16,118 nt of DNA from an uncultured Ruminococcus sp. (GTDB lineage: Bacteria; Bacillota; Clostridia; Oscillospirales; Ruminococcaceae): NCBI GenBank assembly GCA_947178195.1, contig CAMWXM010000034.1, positions 1-16,118 of the forward strand, in the 5' to 3' direction. Shown here in pieces: positions 8,141 through 14,256 of this stretch. The translations under genes were made by a program, and so were the position numbers. The notes beneath the pieces are model-generated. The model did not search any database. It had not been told where the DNA came from and saw only the letters and a list, made by a program, of their open reading frames with translations. The number at the start of each line of letters is the position of its first letter. The stretch's first letter is position 1.

Positions 8141-8169
8141 ATTATAACCCAAATCATCAAAAAGGTCAA
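8141..8169 (-). promoter_or_regulatory. Promoter of the dcw cluster
   Basis: TTGACC (8164-8169) and TATAAT (8141-8146) on the minus strand are separated by 17 bases. The predicted start is near 8134, giving an mraZ leader of about 90 bases that contains the GTGGT repeats. No other good promoter is visible before mraZ. Confidence 0.85.
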
Positions 8170-8236
8170 GTTATATTTTAAAATAATTAAAAAGAAAGCG
8201 ACTAAAATTTCAAGAGAATTTTTGTTTATATTAAAC

Positions 8237-8267
8237 AAAAAGGCTGTCATATCAAAATATGACAGCC
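8237..8267 (-). terminator. Intrinsic terminator of the ECF S-component gene
   Basis: A perfect 11-base stem GGCTGTCATAT / ATATGACAGCC with a 4-base loop is followed on the minus strand by TTTTTGTTT. It lies 67 bases past the stop of the S-component gene and before the dcw promoter, so it isolates the two units. The plus strand has no T-run. Confidence 0.9.
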
Positions 8268-8334
8268 GTAAATTATAGGTTATACCGCACAAAAAGCGTT
8301 AAAGAGCTTTGTATAGTATAGCCAATATCCAATA

Positions 8335-8967
8335 TTATTTTTTTATTCTTCCAATTGCCGCCAGCGGCTTTATAAGCGAAGCCGAGATAAGGGCAGCAAC
8401 AATAATTTCCGCACATCCGCCAAAAGCGCTTGGTATTATCATAATTGTAAGAATCGAGCCTTTAAGCTGCTGTGAAATAGCCTCATTGCCAGAAAACACA
8501 AGAAATATCTGTCCAAGGAGCAATGCCGAATGTACAAATGAAGCTATTGACGCAGACATAACAGCTGAAAATCTAAGGCTTTTCCCGAATTTTTTTCTGA
8601 ACAGATCAAATAAACTTGACGTAATTATAGGTATTAAAAACCTCGGCAAAAGACATATCTCAAGACTGAATGCATTTCCGTAAAGAGCAAACGGTGTAAA
8701 GCCAAAAGCTATAGGATTGCCGACTCCGATAGTCGACCACCATATCAGCGAGCACACCCCCATTACAAGTCCCATTACCGAGCTGTATTTTTTATCAAGT
8801 ACAAAAGCGGAAATAATGACTGGGATATGCCCCATAGTAGCCGCTATAAACGGCAATGGTATCGTACCCAACGGAGTAAAGCTGAAAAATATTTCTATAG
8901 CCACAAAAATAGAAAGAATTGTAACATTTGTAATTGCGGAATTCCGCTTATATTTAAATTTTTTCAT
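8335..8967 (-). CDS. ECF transporter S component, substrate unknown
   Basis: This is a small integral membrane protein of about 210 residues with roughly six hydrophobic segments. It contains FTPLGTIPLPFIAATMGHIPV near the N-terminus, a pattern seen in S components of energy-coupling factor vitamin transporters of the ECF_trnsprt type. Such proteins bind the vitamin or micronutrient and dock to a shared EcfT/EcfA module encoded elsewhere. No energy module or biosynthetic gene lies nearby, so the substrate cannot be read from context. The start is uncertain. I prefer the ATG at 8967 (MKKFKYKRN then the first helix, GGGG 6-7 bases upstream). An in-frame ATG at 9018 would add 17 residues but has no convincing ribosome binding site and lies inside an inverted repeat. 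Confidence 0.8.
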   Translation of the reverse strand: MKKFKYKRNSAITNVTILSIFVAIEIFFSFTPLGTIPLPFIAATMGHIPVIISAFVLDKKYSSVMGLVMGVCSLIWWSTIGVGNPIAFGFTPFALYGNAFSLEICLLPRFLIPIITSSLFDLFRKKFGKSLRFSAVMSASIASFVHSALLLGQIFLVFSGNEAISQQLKGSILTIMIIPSAFGGCAEIIVAALISASLIKPLAAIGRIKK

Positions 8968-9016
8968 ATGCAACCCCAAGTAATAAAGTATGCCTGACGA
9001 GCAAAGAATTTTATTC

Positions 9017-9068
9017 ATTTCTTAAAAATATATCCGAATAAGCGACATACAATACATTTTTAAGAAAT
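9017..9068 (-). promoter_or_regulatory. 13-base inverted repeat in the leader of the ECF S-component gene
   Basis: ATTTCTTAAAAAT (9017-9029) and its exact complement ATTTTTAAGAAAT (9056-9068) are separated by 26 bases. In the minus-strand transcript they would form a stem that includes the alternative start codon at 9016-9018. It could be an operator or an RNA hairpin. The arms are AT-rich and no known riboswitch is recognised. Confidence 0.45.
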
Positions 9069-9114
9069 TAACAAACATACCTTTTATCGCTATAATACAC
9101 TTGTCCTAAGTTAT

Positions 9115-9149
9115 AAAAAACAGGAATGAATGAAAATTCATTCCTGTTT
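9115..9149 (-). terminator. Intrinsic terminator after tuf
   Basis: A perfect 14-base stem AAACAGGAATGAAT / ATTCATTCCTGTTT (9118-9131 with 9136-9149) with a 4-base loop ends in a run of six T on the minus strand. It lies 21 bases after the tuf stop and closes the str operon. Confidence 0.92.
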
Positions 9150-9170
9150 ATATATAAATAAGCTCAAAAA

Positions 9171-10370
9171 TTATTCATTAATAGCTGTAACAACGCCTGA
9201 TCCTACTGTACGTCCGCCTTCACGGATAGCGAAACGAAGACCTTCTTCGATAGCGATAGGAGTGATAAGCTCAACGTTCATTTCAACGTTGTCACCAGGA
9301 GTACACATTTCAACACCATCAGGAAGAGTGATAATACCTGTAACGTCAGTTGTTCTGAAATAGAACTGAGGTCTGTAGTTTGTGAAGAATGGAGTATGAC
9401 GTCCGCCTTCTTCCTTCTTTAAAACGTAAACCTGGCCCTTGAATTTTGTATGTGGGTGAATTGAACCTGGCTGGCAGAGTACCTGTCCTCTTTCAACCTG
9501 ATCTCTTGTGATACCACGGAGAAGTGCGCCGATGTTATCGCCTGCTTCAGCATAGTCAAGAGTTTTTCTGAACATTTCGATACCAGTTACAACTGTGCTG
9601 CCCTTTTCAGTAGAAAGACCAACGATTTCAACTGTATCACCTGTCTTGAGCTGACCTCTTTCAACTCTACCTGTAACAACAGTACCACGACCAGAAATTG
9701 TCATAGTATCTTCGATAGGCATAAGGAAAGGAAGGTCTGACTTTCTTTCAGGAGTAGGGATATAGCTGTCAACTTCGTTCATGAGTTCGAGGATTGGAGC
9801 ATAAGCAGGATCATTGATATCATCAGGAGCATTAAGAGCTGCAAGGGCAGAACCCTTTACGATAGGGGTATCGTCGCCTGGGAATTCATATTCATCAAGA
9901 GTTGCTCTGATATCCATTTCAACCAGTTCAAGAAGCTCAGGATCGTCAACCTGATCAGCCTTATTCATGAATACAACGATATATGGAACGCCAACCTGAC
10001 GAGCAAGAAGAAGGTGTTCTTTTGTCTGAGCCATAGGACCATCTGATGAAGCAACAACGAGGATAGCGCCGTCCATCTGTGCTGCACCTGTGATCATGTT
10101 CTTTACATAGTCAGCGTGACCAGGACAGTCAACGTGAGCATAGTGACGTGCATCTGTTTCGTATTCAACGTGAGCTGTGTTGATTGTGATACCACGTTCT
10201 CTTTCTTCAGGAGCCTTATCGATCATATCGTAAGCTTCGTACTGAGCCTGACCTTTAAGAGCCAGAGTTTTTGTGATAGCAGCTGTAAGAGTTGTCTTAC
10301 CGTGGTCAACGTGACCAATTGTACCAATGTTTACATGTGGTTTGGTTCTTTCAAATTTAGCCTTTGCCAT
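9171..10370 (-). CDS. tuf: Translation elongation factor Tu
   Basis: EF-Tu is the GTPase that brings aminoacyl-tRNA to the ribosome. The 399-residue protein carries all the GTP-binding motifs: GHVDHGKT (19-26), the switch I segment RGITINTAHVEYET (59-72), DCPGHADY (81-88) with the catalytic His at 84-85, and NKAD (136-139). Domains 2 and 3 follow, with GRGTVVTGRVERG and the C-terminal GGRTVGSGVVT. The length is normal for bacterial EF-Tu. The ATG has a strong AAGGAGGA ribosome binding site. It is the last gene of the str operon but has its own promoter in the fusA-tuf gap, as expected for a gene needed in great excess. Confidence 0.99.
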   Translation of the reverse strand: MAKAKFERTKPHVNIGTIGHVDHGKTTLTAAITKTLALKGQAQYEAYDMIDKAPEERERGITINTAHVEYETDARHYAHVDCPGHADYVKNMITGAAQMDGAILVVASSDGPMAQTKEHLLLARQVGVPYIVVFMNKADQVDDPELLELVEMDIRATLDEYEFPGDDTPIVKGSALAALNAPDDINDPAYAPILELMNEVDSYIPTPERKSDLPFLMPIEDTMTISGRGTVVTGRVERGQLKTGDTVEIVGLSTEKGSTVVTGIEMFRKTLDYAEAGDNIGALLRGITRDQVERGQVLCQPGSIHPHTKFKGQVYVLKKEEGGRHTPFFTNYRPQFYFRTTDVTGIITLPDGVEMCTPGDNVEMNVELITPIAIEEGLRFAIREGGRTVGSGVVTAINE

Positions 10371-10402
10371 TGGAAAATTCCTCCTTAGAATTTAATTGGA
10401 TT

Positions 10403-10434
10403 TCTCATAATTATAATTTTACCATATTATGAGA
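10403..10434. repeat. Inverted repeat around the tuf -10 box
   Basis: TCTCATAAT (10403-10411) and ATTATGAGA (10426-10434) form a perfect 9-base inverted repeat with a 14-base centre that contains the tuf -10 hexamer. It could be an operator, or chance in AT-rich DNA. Confidence 0.45.
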
Positions 10435-10444
10435 TAAAATTCAA
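10416..10444 (-). promoter_or_regulatory. Internal promoter for tuf
   Basis: TTGAAT (10439-10444) and TAAAAT (10416-10421) on the minus strand are 17 bases apart, giving a start near 10409 and a leader of about 39 bases before the tuf ATG. It lies between the fusA stop and tuf. A short weak hairpin, CTGAT / ATCAG, overlaps the fusA stop, but I see no convincing terminator there, so readthrough from fusA is likely as well. Confidence 0.65.
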
Positions 10445-10478
10445 GTGTTTTTATAAAATATTTCCTGATTAATTTTTA

Positions 10479-12563
10479 TCAGTCATTATTTTTATTTCTT
10501 GTGGTCATAATTTTTTCTGCAATATTCTTAGGAACTTCAAGATAGCTGTGCGGTTCCATTGAATACTGACCACGACCCTGAGTATTTGAACGCAAGTCGT
10601 TTGAATAACCGAACATTTCCGAAAGCGGAACAAGTGCTTCTACCTGAACAGCACCCGGTCTTGTTTCCTGACCCTGAATCTGTCCACGACGTGAGCTGAG
10701 GTCACCGATAACAGTACCTGTATAGTCATCAGGAACAACGACAGAGACTTTCATGATAGGTTCCATAAGAACCGGATTAGCCTTTCTCATAGCTTCCTTG
10801 AAAGCCATAGAACCAGCGATCTGGAATGCCATTTCCGAAGAGTCGACTTCGTGGTACGAACCATCATAAAGTTCAACACATACGTCAACTACTTCATATC
10901 CGGCAAGAACGCCAGCCTTCATTGCGCCCTGGATACCCTTGTCAACAGCAGGGATATATTCCTTAGGAATAGAGCCGCCCACGATAGAGTTTTTAAATTC
11001 ATAGCCCTTGCCTGATTCGTTTGGTGAAACTCTAATCTTAACGTGACCGTACTGACCTTTACCGCCCGACTGTCTTGCGTATTTATGATCAACATCAGCG
11101 TTACCCTTAATAGCTTCCTTATAGGAAACCTGAGGTGCGCCTACATTTGCTTCGACCTTAAATTCACGGAGAAGTCTGTCAACGATAATTTCCAGATGGA
11201 GTTCACCCATTCCGGCAATAATAGTCTGACCTGTTTCTTCGTCTGTATAGGTTCTAAAAGTCGGGTCTTCTTCTGCAAGCTTTGCAAGAGCGATACCCAT
11301 TTTTTCCTGACCAGCCTTTGTTTTCGGTTCGATAGCAAGCTGAATAACCGGTTCAGGGAATTCCATAGATTCAAGGATTACAGGGTGTTTTTCATCGCAG
11401 AGCGTATCGCCTGTAGTTGTATTTTTAAGACCAACAGCAGCGGCAATATCGCCTGCATAGACTGTATCGATGTCTTTTCTGTGATTTGAATGCATCTGAA
11501 GGATACGTCCAAGTCTTTCCTTGTTATCCTTAGTTGCATTAAGAACTGTTGAACCTGCATTTACAACCCCCGAGTAAACTCTGAAGAAGCAAAGCTTACC
11601 AACAAACGGGTCGGTTGCGATTTTAAATGCGAGAGCCGAGAATGGTTCTTCATCAGATGAATGTCTTTCACAAGGTTCATCTGTATCAGGATTGATACCT
11701 TTGATAGCCGGTACATCCAGCGGTGAAGGCATATAGTCGATAACAGCGTCAAGAAGCTTCTGAACGCCCTTATTCTTATAAGAAGTACCGCATGTAACAG
11801 GTATCATCTTATTTGCAATAGTTGATTTTCTGATGCATTTTTTAATTTCTTCAATAGAGATCTCGTCTCCGTTAAAGTATTTTTCCATCAGATCATCGTC
11901 CTGTTCGGCAACATGTTCCATCATGCTTTCACGATATTCTTCAGCCTTCTGCATCATATCATCAGGAATATCTTCAACTCTGATATCCTTTCCCAGATCG
12001 TCATAGTATACATATGCTTTCATTTCAACAAGGTCAATAATTCCCTTGAATGTATCCTCAGCCCCGATAGGAAGCTGGATAGGCACTGCGTTGCAGTGAA
12101 GTCTTGACTTCATCATATTCACAACGTTATAGAAATCAGCGCCCATAATGTCCATTTTATTAACATAGACCATTCTTGGGACTTTATATTCATCAGCCTG
12201 TCTCCAAACCGTTTCAGTCTGAGGCTCAACGCCTCCCTTTGCGCACAAAACGGTTACAGAGCCATCGAGAACTCTGAGTGAACGTTCAACTTCAACTGTA
12301 AAGTCAACGTGACCCGGAGTATCAATAATATTAATTCTGTGGCCAGCCCAGTATGCAGTAGTAGCAGCGGAAGTAATTGTAATACCTCTCTCCTGCTCCT
12401 GCTCCATCCAGTCCATTGTAGCAGAACCCTCGTGAGTTTCACCTATTTTATGATTGATACCGGTATAAAAAAGGATACGCTCTGTCGTAGTGGTTTTACC
12501 TGCGTCAATATGAGCCATTATACCGATATTTCTGGTATGTTCAAGTGAACAGTCTCTTGGCAT
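10479..12563 (-). CDS. fusA: Translation elongation factor G
   Basis: EF-G is the GTPase that drives translocation and, with ribosome recycling factor, ribosome recycling. The 694-residue product has AHIDAGKTT (17-25), switch I QERGITITSAATT (57-69), DTPGHVDFT (81-89) and NKMD (135-138). Domains II to V follow, including GGKGQYGHVKIRVSP in domain IV and the conserved end GRGQYSMEPHSYLEVP. The full length matches canonical EF-G. The ATG follows a strong TAGGAGGAG ribosome binding site, 15 bases after rpsG, so both are in one transcript. The opening MPRDCSLEHTRNIGIMAHID is ordinary for clostridial FusA. Confidence 0.99.
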   Translation of the reverse strand: MPRDCSLEHTRNIGIMAHIDAGKTTTTERILFYTGINHKIGETHEGSATMDWMEQEQERGITITSAATTAYWAGHRINIIDTPGHVDFTVEVERSLRVLDGSVTVLCAKGGVEPQTETVWRQADEYKVPRMVYVNKMDIMGADFYNVVNMMKSRLHCNAVPIQLPIGAEDTFKGIIDLVEMKAYVYYDDLGKDIRVEDIPDDMMQKAEEYRESMMEHVAEQDDDLMEKYFNGDEISIEEIKKCIRKSTIANKMIPVTCGTSYKNKGVQKLLDAVIDYMPSPLDVPAIKGINPDTDEPCERHSSDEEPFSALAFKIATDPFVGKLCFFRVYSGVVNAGSTVLNATKDNKERLGRILQMHSNHRKDIDTVYAGDIAAAVGLKNTTTGDTLCDEKHPVILESMEFPEPVIQLAIEPKTKAGQEKMGIALAKLAEEDPTFRTYTDEETGQTIIAGMGELHLEIIVDRLLREFKVEANVGAPQVSYKEAIKGNADVDHKYARQSGGKGQYGHVKIRVSPNESGKGYEFKNSIVGGSIPKEYIPAVDKGIQGAMKAGVLAGYEVVDVCVELYDGSYHEVDSSEMAFQIAGSMAFKEAMRKANPVLMEPIMKVSVVVPDDYTGTVIGDLSSRRGQIQGQETRPGAVQVEALVPLSEMFGYSNDLRSNTQGRGQYSMEPHSYLEVPKNIAEKIMTTRNKNND

Positions 12564-12578
12564 AATTCTCCTCCTAAA

Positions 12579-13049
12579 TTACCAGCGGTAGTGAGCAAAC
12601 GCCTTGTTTGCTTCAGCCATCTTATGAGTATCGTCACGCTTCTTGCAGGCACCGCCTGTTCCGTTGATAGCGTCCATGATTTCACCGGCAAGTCTTTCCT
12701 TCATTGTTTTTTCGTTTCTCTCTCTGGAGTACTTTGTTATCCATCTCAGACCCAGAGTCTGGCGTCTTTCAGGACGTACTTCCATAGGCACCTGATATGT
12801 TGCGCCGCCCATTCTGCGGGCTTTGACCTCAAGAACCGGCATAACGTTTTCCATTGCCTGTTCAAAGGCTTCCAAAGCGTCCTTGCCTGTTTTTTCGGCA
12901 ACGATTTCAAATGCGCCGTAAACTATTTTCTGTGCAACACCCTTCTTACCGTCAAGCATAATGTTGTTGATAAGGCGTGTAACGAGCTTTGAGCCGTATA
13001 CAGGGTCCTGCAATACGTCACGTTTTGCGATTTTACCTCTTCTTGGCAT
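12579..13049 (-). CDS. rpsG: 30S ribosomal protein S7
   Basis: S7 binds the 3' major domain of 16S rRNA and nucleates assembly of the small-subunit head. In many bacteria it also represses its operon by binding the rpsL-rpsG intergenic RNA. The start is the ATG at 13049, giving MPRRGKIAKRDVLQDPVYGS and the usual 156 residues. It has GGAGGG at proper spacing. An in-frame ATG at 13067 would add six residues that overlap that ribosome binding site and are not part of the family. RWITKYSRERNEKTMKERLA and the C-terminal KMAEANKAFAHYRW are standard S7 segments. Confidence 0.98.
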   Translation of the reverse strand: MPRRGKIAKRDVLQDPVYGSKLVTRLINNIMLDGKKGVAQKIVYGAFEIVAEKTGKDALEAFEQAMENVMPVLEVKARRMGGATYQVPMEVRPERRQTLGLRWITKYSRERNEKTMKERLAGEIMDAINGTGGACKKRDDTHKMAEANKAFAHYRW

Positions 13050-13092
13050 TTCGCTTCCCTCCTTCACATTTTTTCATGAATTCATAGGTACT

Positions 13093-13165
13093 CGTCGTTT
13101 CCGACGTCAAGACCAATGCAGAGGATTTAATATATATATTTAAATCTCCACATATAATCCTGTGG
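13093..13165 (-). promoter_or_regulatory. Structured rpsL-rpsG intergenic RNA, possible S7 control site
   Basis: The 137-base gap before rpsG is long for this operon and holds three successive stems on the minus strand: CCACA/TGTGG (13148-13152 with 13161-13165), GATTTAA/TTAAATC (13124-13130 with 13140-13146), and CGTCG-GAAA-CGACG (13093-13106), which has a GNRA-type loop. In Escherichia coli S7 binds the equivalent region. Similarity of role is inferred from position only. Confidence 0.4.
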
Positions 13166-13186
13166 CAGTTATCCTATTTTTAAAAA

Positions 13187-13603
13187 TTATTTCGACTTAG
13201 GTCTCTTTGCACCATATTTTGAACGAGCCTGCATTCTGTTTGCAACGCCCTGAGCATCAAGAGTACCTCTTATGATGTGGTAACGCACACCCGGAAGATC
13301 CTTAACACGTCCGCCTCTGATAAGCACAACGCTGTGTTCCTGAAGATTGTGACCGATACCCGGAATATAAGCTGTAACTTCATGACCGTTTGTAAGCTTT
13401 ACTCTGGCGATCTTTCTCATAGCCGAGTTAGGCTTTTTAGGTGTGGAAGTTCTTACTGCTGTGCAAACGCCTCTTTTCTGTGGCGAGCTCTGGTCGATCA
13501 TTGCCTTTTTCTTGGCATTGTATCCTTTCTGAAGAGCCGGTGCAGTAGATTTGTCCTCAAGAACCTGTCTTCCCTTACGAACCAATTGATTAAAGGTTGG
13601 CAT
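13187..13603 (-). CDS. rpsL: 30S ribosomal protein S12
   Basis: S12 lies at the decoding centre and affects accuracy. The 138-residue protein begins MPTFNQLVRKGRQVLEDKS and carries CTAVRTSTPKKPNSAMRK (47-64) and GRVKDLPGVRYHIIRGTLD. The lysines at the positions linked to streptomycin response (K56/K57 in TPKKPNSA and K101 in RVKDLPG) are the wild-type residues, so no classical resistance change is present. D102 in KDLPG is the residue that can be methylthiolated. AAAGGAGGA lies before the ATG. It is the first gene of the str operon, behind a perfect consensus promoter. Confidence 0.99.
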   Translation of the reverse strand: MPTFNQLVRKGRQVLEDKSTAPALQKGYNAKKKAMIDQSSPQKRGVCTAVRTSTPKKPNSAMRKIARVKLTNGHEVTAYIPGIGHNLQEHSVVLIRGGRVKDLPGVRYHIIRGTLDAQGVANRMQARSKYGAKRPKSK

Positions 13604-13666
13604 ATTTTTCCTCCTTTTCCAGAATATTTATTTATGCGGAAATACACTTCTCCCACATACCTATTA

Positions 13667-13695
13667 ATTATATTACTATTTTTTTCATTTGTCAA
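13667..13695 (-). promoter_or_regulatory. Promoter of the str operon
   Basis: TTGACA (13690-13695) and TATAAT (13667-13672) on the minus strand are separated by exactly 17 bases, a perfect consensus. The start is near 13660, giving a leader of about 57 bases before rpsL. It faces away from the plus-strand promoter at 13726. Confidence 0.93.
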
Positions 13696-13725
13696 GTGTT
13701 TTTGAAAATTTTTCTCTCAATCTTC

Positions 13726-13753
13726 TTGACATTTTATAAATTTGTGATATAAT
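13726..13753 (+). promoter_or_regulatory. Plus-strand promoter reading into the MITE, original antitoxin promoter
   Basis: TTGACA (13726-13731) and TATAAT (13748-13753) lie 16 bases apart on the plus strand, with an extended TG at 13745-13746. Transcription would start near 13760, inside the left end of the MITE. Removing the MITE and one target copy would place this promoter directly before the antisense RNA of the toxin locus. Confidence 0.8.
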
Positions 13754-13756
13754 AAT
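13747..13756. repeat. Left target-site duplication of the MITE
   Basis: ATATAATAAT, identical to 13928-13937. It contains the -10 hexamer TATAAT. The identity extends three bases further left (GTG) because the right end of the element also ends in GTG. Confidence 0.75.
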
Positions 13757-13927
13757 CACTATCCACAACTTAAGAAAATCTCAAAAATAGATGATTTTGG
13801 CGTGGCTTTGTTATATCTGACATTCAGTCTATTTGCTATATTTTAGCGGTTACGTTAATGCCCTATAAATAGCGTAAGTGGCTTAAAATCGACTTATATC
13901 TGTTAAATGCTTAAGTTGTGGATAGTG
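13757..13927. mobile_element. 171-base MITE with 18-base perfect terminal inverted repeats, IS231/IS4-like ends
   Basis: The ends are CACTATCCACAACTTAAG (13757-13774) and its exact complement (13910-13927). The element is flanked by 10-base direct repeats. It has no reading frame that could be a transposase, so it would need one supplied in trans. The inner part contains an imperfect hairpin (about 13840-13890, ATTTTAGC with GCTTAAAAT and TTACG with CGTAA). From memory, IS231 ends read CATGCCCATCAACTTAAG. That is the same length, and the last nine bases are identical. IS231 elements make 10-12 base duplications, which fits. The IS4-family link is therefore likely but was not tested against a database. 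Confidence 0.8.
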
Positions 13928-13934
13928 ATATAAT
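13926..13934 (+). promoter_or_regulatory. Duplicated extended -10 box before the antitoxin RNA
   Basis: TGATATAAT is the copy of the -10 box made by the MITE insertion, carrying an extended-10 TG. No good -35 sequence lies 16-18 bases upstream, because that region is now MITE sequence. A start near 13941 is predicted if the extended -10 is enough. Confidence 0.5.
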
Positions 13935-13937
13935 AAT
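13928..13937. repeat. Right target-site duplication of the MITE
   Basis: ATATAATAAT, identical to 13747-13756, immediately after the right terminal inverted repeat. Confidence 0.75.
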
Positions 13938-13940
13938 AGT

Positions 13941-14029
13941 GAAAAGGGTTACTGCGATAAGCGGTTTCGCCTCGTTGTTTAGTTATAAAAATAACCGTTA
14001 CATTTTGCAGGTGGGGCGGTTATTTTTTT
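13941..14029 (+). ncRNA. Candidate antisense RNA antitoxin of a type I toxin-antitoxin locus
   Basis: A short plus-strand transcript is expected from the -10 box at 13929-13934 to the terminator ending at 14029, about 90 bases. Its 5' part can fold into a hairpin (GCGA / TCGT outer stem and GCG / CGC inner stem within 13952-13980). Its 3' part is complementary to the 3' end of the small peptide gene on the minus strand. The convergent layout with overlapping 3' ends matches txpA/RatA and bsrG/SR4 of Bacillus subtilis. If transcription starts at the left promoter instead, the RNA would be about 270 bases long and would begin with the MITE stem. No known RNA family was recognised, so the call rests on layout. 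Confidence 0.6.
13987..14029. terminator. Two-way terminator shared by toxin mRNA and antisense RNA
   Basis: AAAATAACCG (13988-13997) pairs with CGGTTATTTT (14017-14026) around a 19-base loop. On the plus strand it ends in seven T, on the minus strand in five T. The toxin stop codon lies in the loop. The shared position means the two RNAs overlap by about 45-50 bases. Confidence 0.8.
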
Positions 14030-14096
14030 GTTTATTGCCGAGTTTTACTATTTCAATTATTAACAATAATAAAGTAAGTAATTCCATAGCACTCAT
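13998..14096 (-). CDS. Small hydrophobic peptide, probable type I (holin-like) toxin
   Basis: This is a 32-residue peptide beginning MSAMELLTLLLLIIEIVKLG, followed by a polar basic tail containing NKQKNNRP. It has one membrane helix at about 4-19, a single internal Glu (E15) and a positive C-terminus, as in the TxpA/BsrG/holin-like toxin group, which act on the cell membrane. GGGGTGA lies 5 bases before the ATG. A second in-frame ATG at 14087 could also start it. It has its own perfect consensus promoter about 70 bases upstream and its 3' end is covered by a convergent antisense RNA. The KNNRP tail is encoded by the terminator stem itself. Family membership is from pattern recognition, not a search. 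It is too short for most gene finders. Confidence 0.75.
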   Translation of the reverse strand: MSAMELLTLLLLIIEIVKLGNKQKNNRPTCKM

Positions 14097-14171
14097 TTGG
14101 CTCACCCCGTTTCCGAGGGAAAGATTAAACCGCCTACCGTTTTATGCAGATACCCAATTCACTACATTTTA

Positions 14172-14200
14172 ATTATATAACTTATGTAATATTTTGTCAA
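14172..14200 (-). promoter_or_regulatory. Promoter of the toxin gene
   Basis: TTGACA (14195-14200) and TATAAT (14172-14177) on the minus strand are exactly 17 bases apart, a perfect consensus with nothing else downstream but the 32-residue reading frame. Start is near 14165, so the mRNA to the shared terminator would be about 180 bases with a 5' leader of about 70 bases. Confidence 0.9.
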
Positions 14201-14207
14201 TAAAATC

Positions 14208-14245
14208 AAAAAATCTGACCTGCCCGCATTATTTTTACGGACAGG
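14208..14245 (-). terminator. Intrinsic terminator of the leucine-rich-repeat gene
   Basis: On the minus strand CCTGTCCG pairs with CGGGCAGG (one U-G pair, 11-base loop) and TTTTTT follows after five bases. It ends 11 bases after the LRR gene stop and separates that gene from the toxin promoter. Confidence 0.8.
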
Positions 14246-14256
14246 CTTTAACTAAT

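Noticed and set aside
10478..10500. Terminator between fusA and tuf (CTGAT / ATCAG hairpin).
   Set aside because: The stem is only five weak pairs and no T-run follows directly, so it is unlikely to stop transcription.
13050..13067. Upstream ATG at 13067 for rpsG.
   Set aside because: The added residues overlap the GGAGGG ribosome binding site and S7 normally starts at MPRRG.
13755..13929. 6S-like or other structured RNA gene, because the two ends pair over 18-20 bases and a promoter lies directly upstream.
   Set aside because: The ends are exact inverted repeats flanked by a 10-base target duplication and resemble IS231 ends, and no U-tract follows the right arm. A MITE explains all of this better, although it may be transcribed.
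13918..14172. Plus-strand 84-codon reading frame.
   Set aside because: It is antisense to the small toxin gene, runs through the shared terminator, has no ribosome binding site, and its sequence is the complement of other signals.
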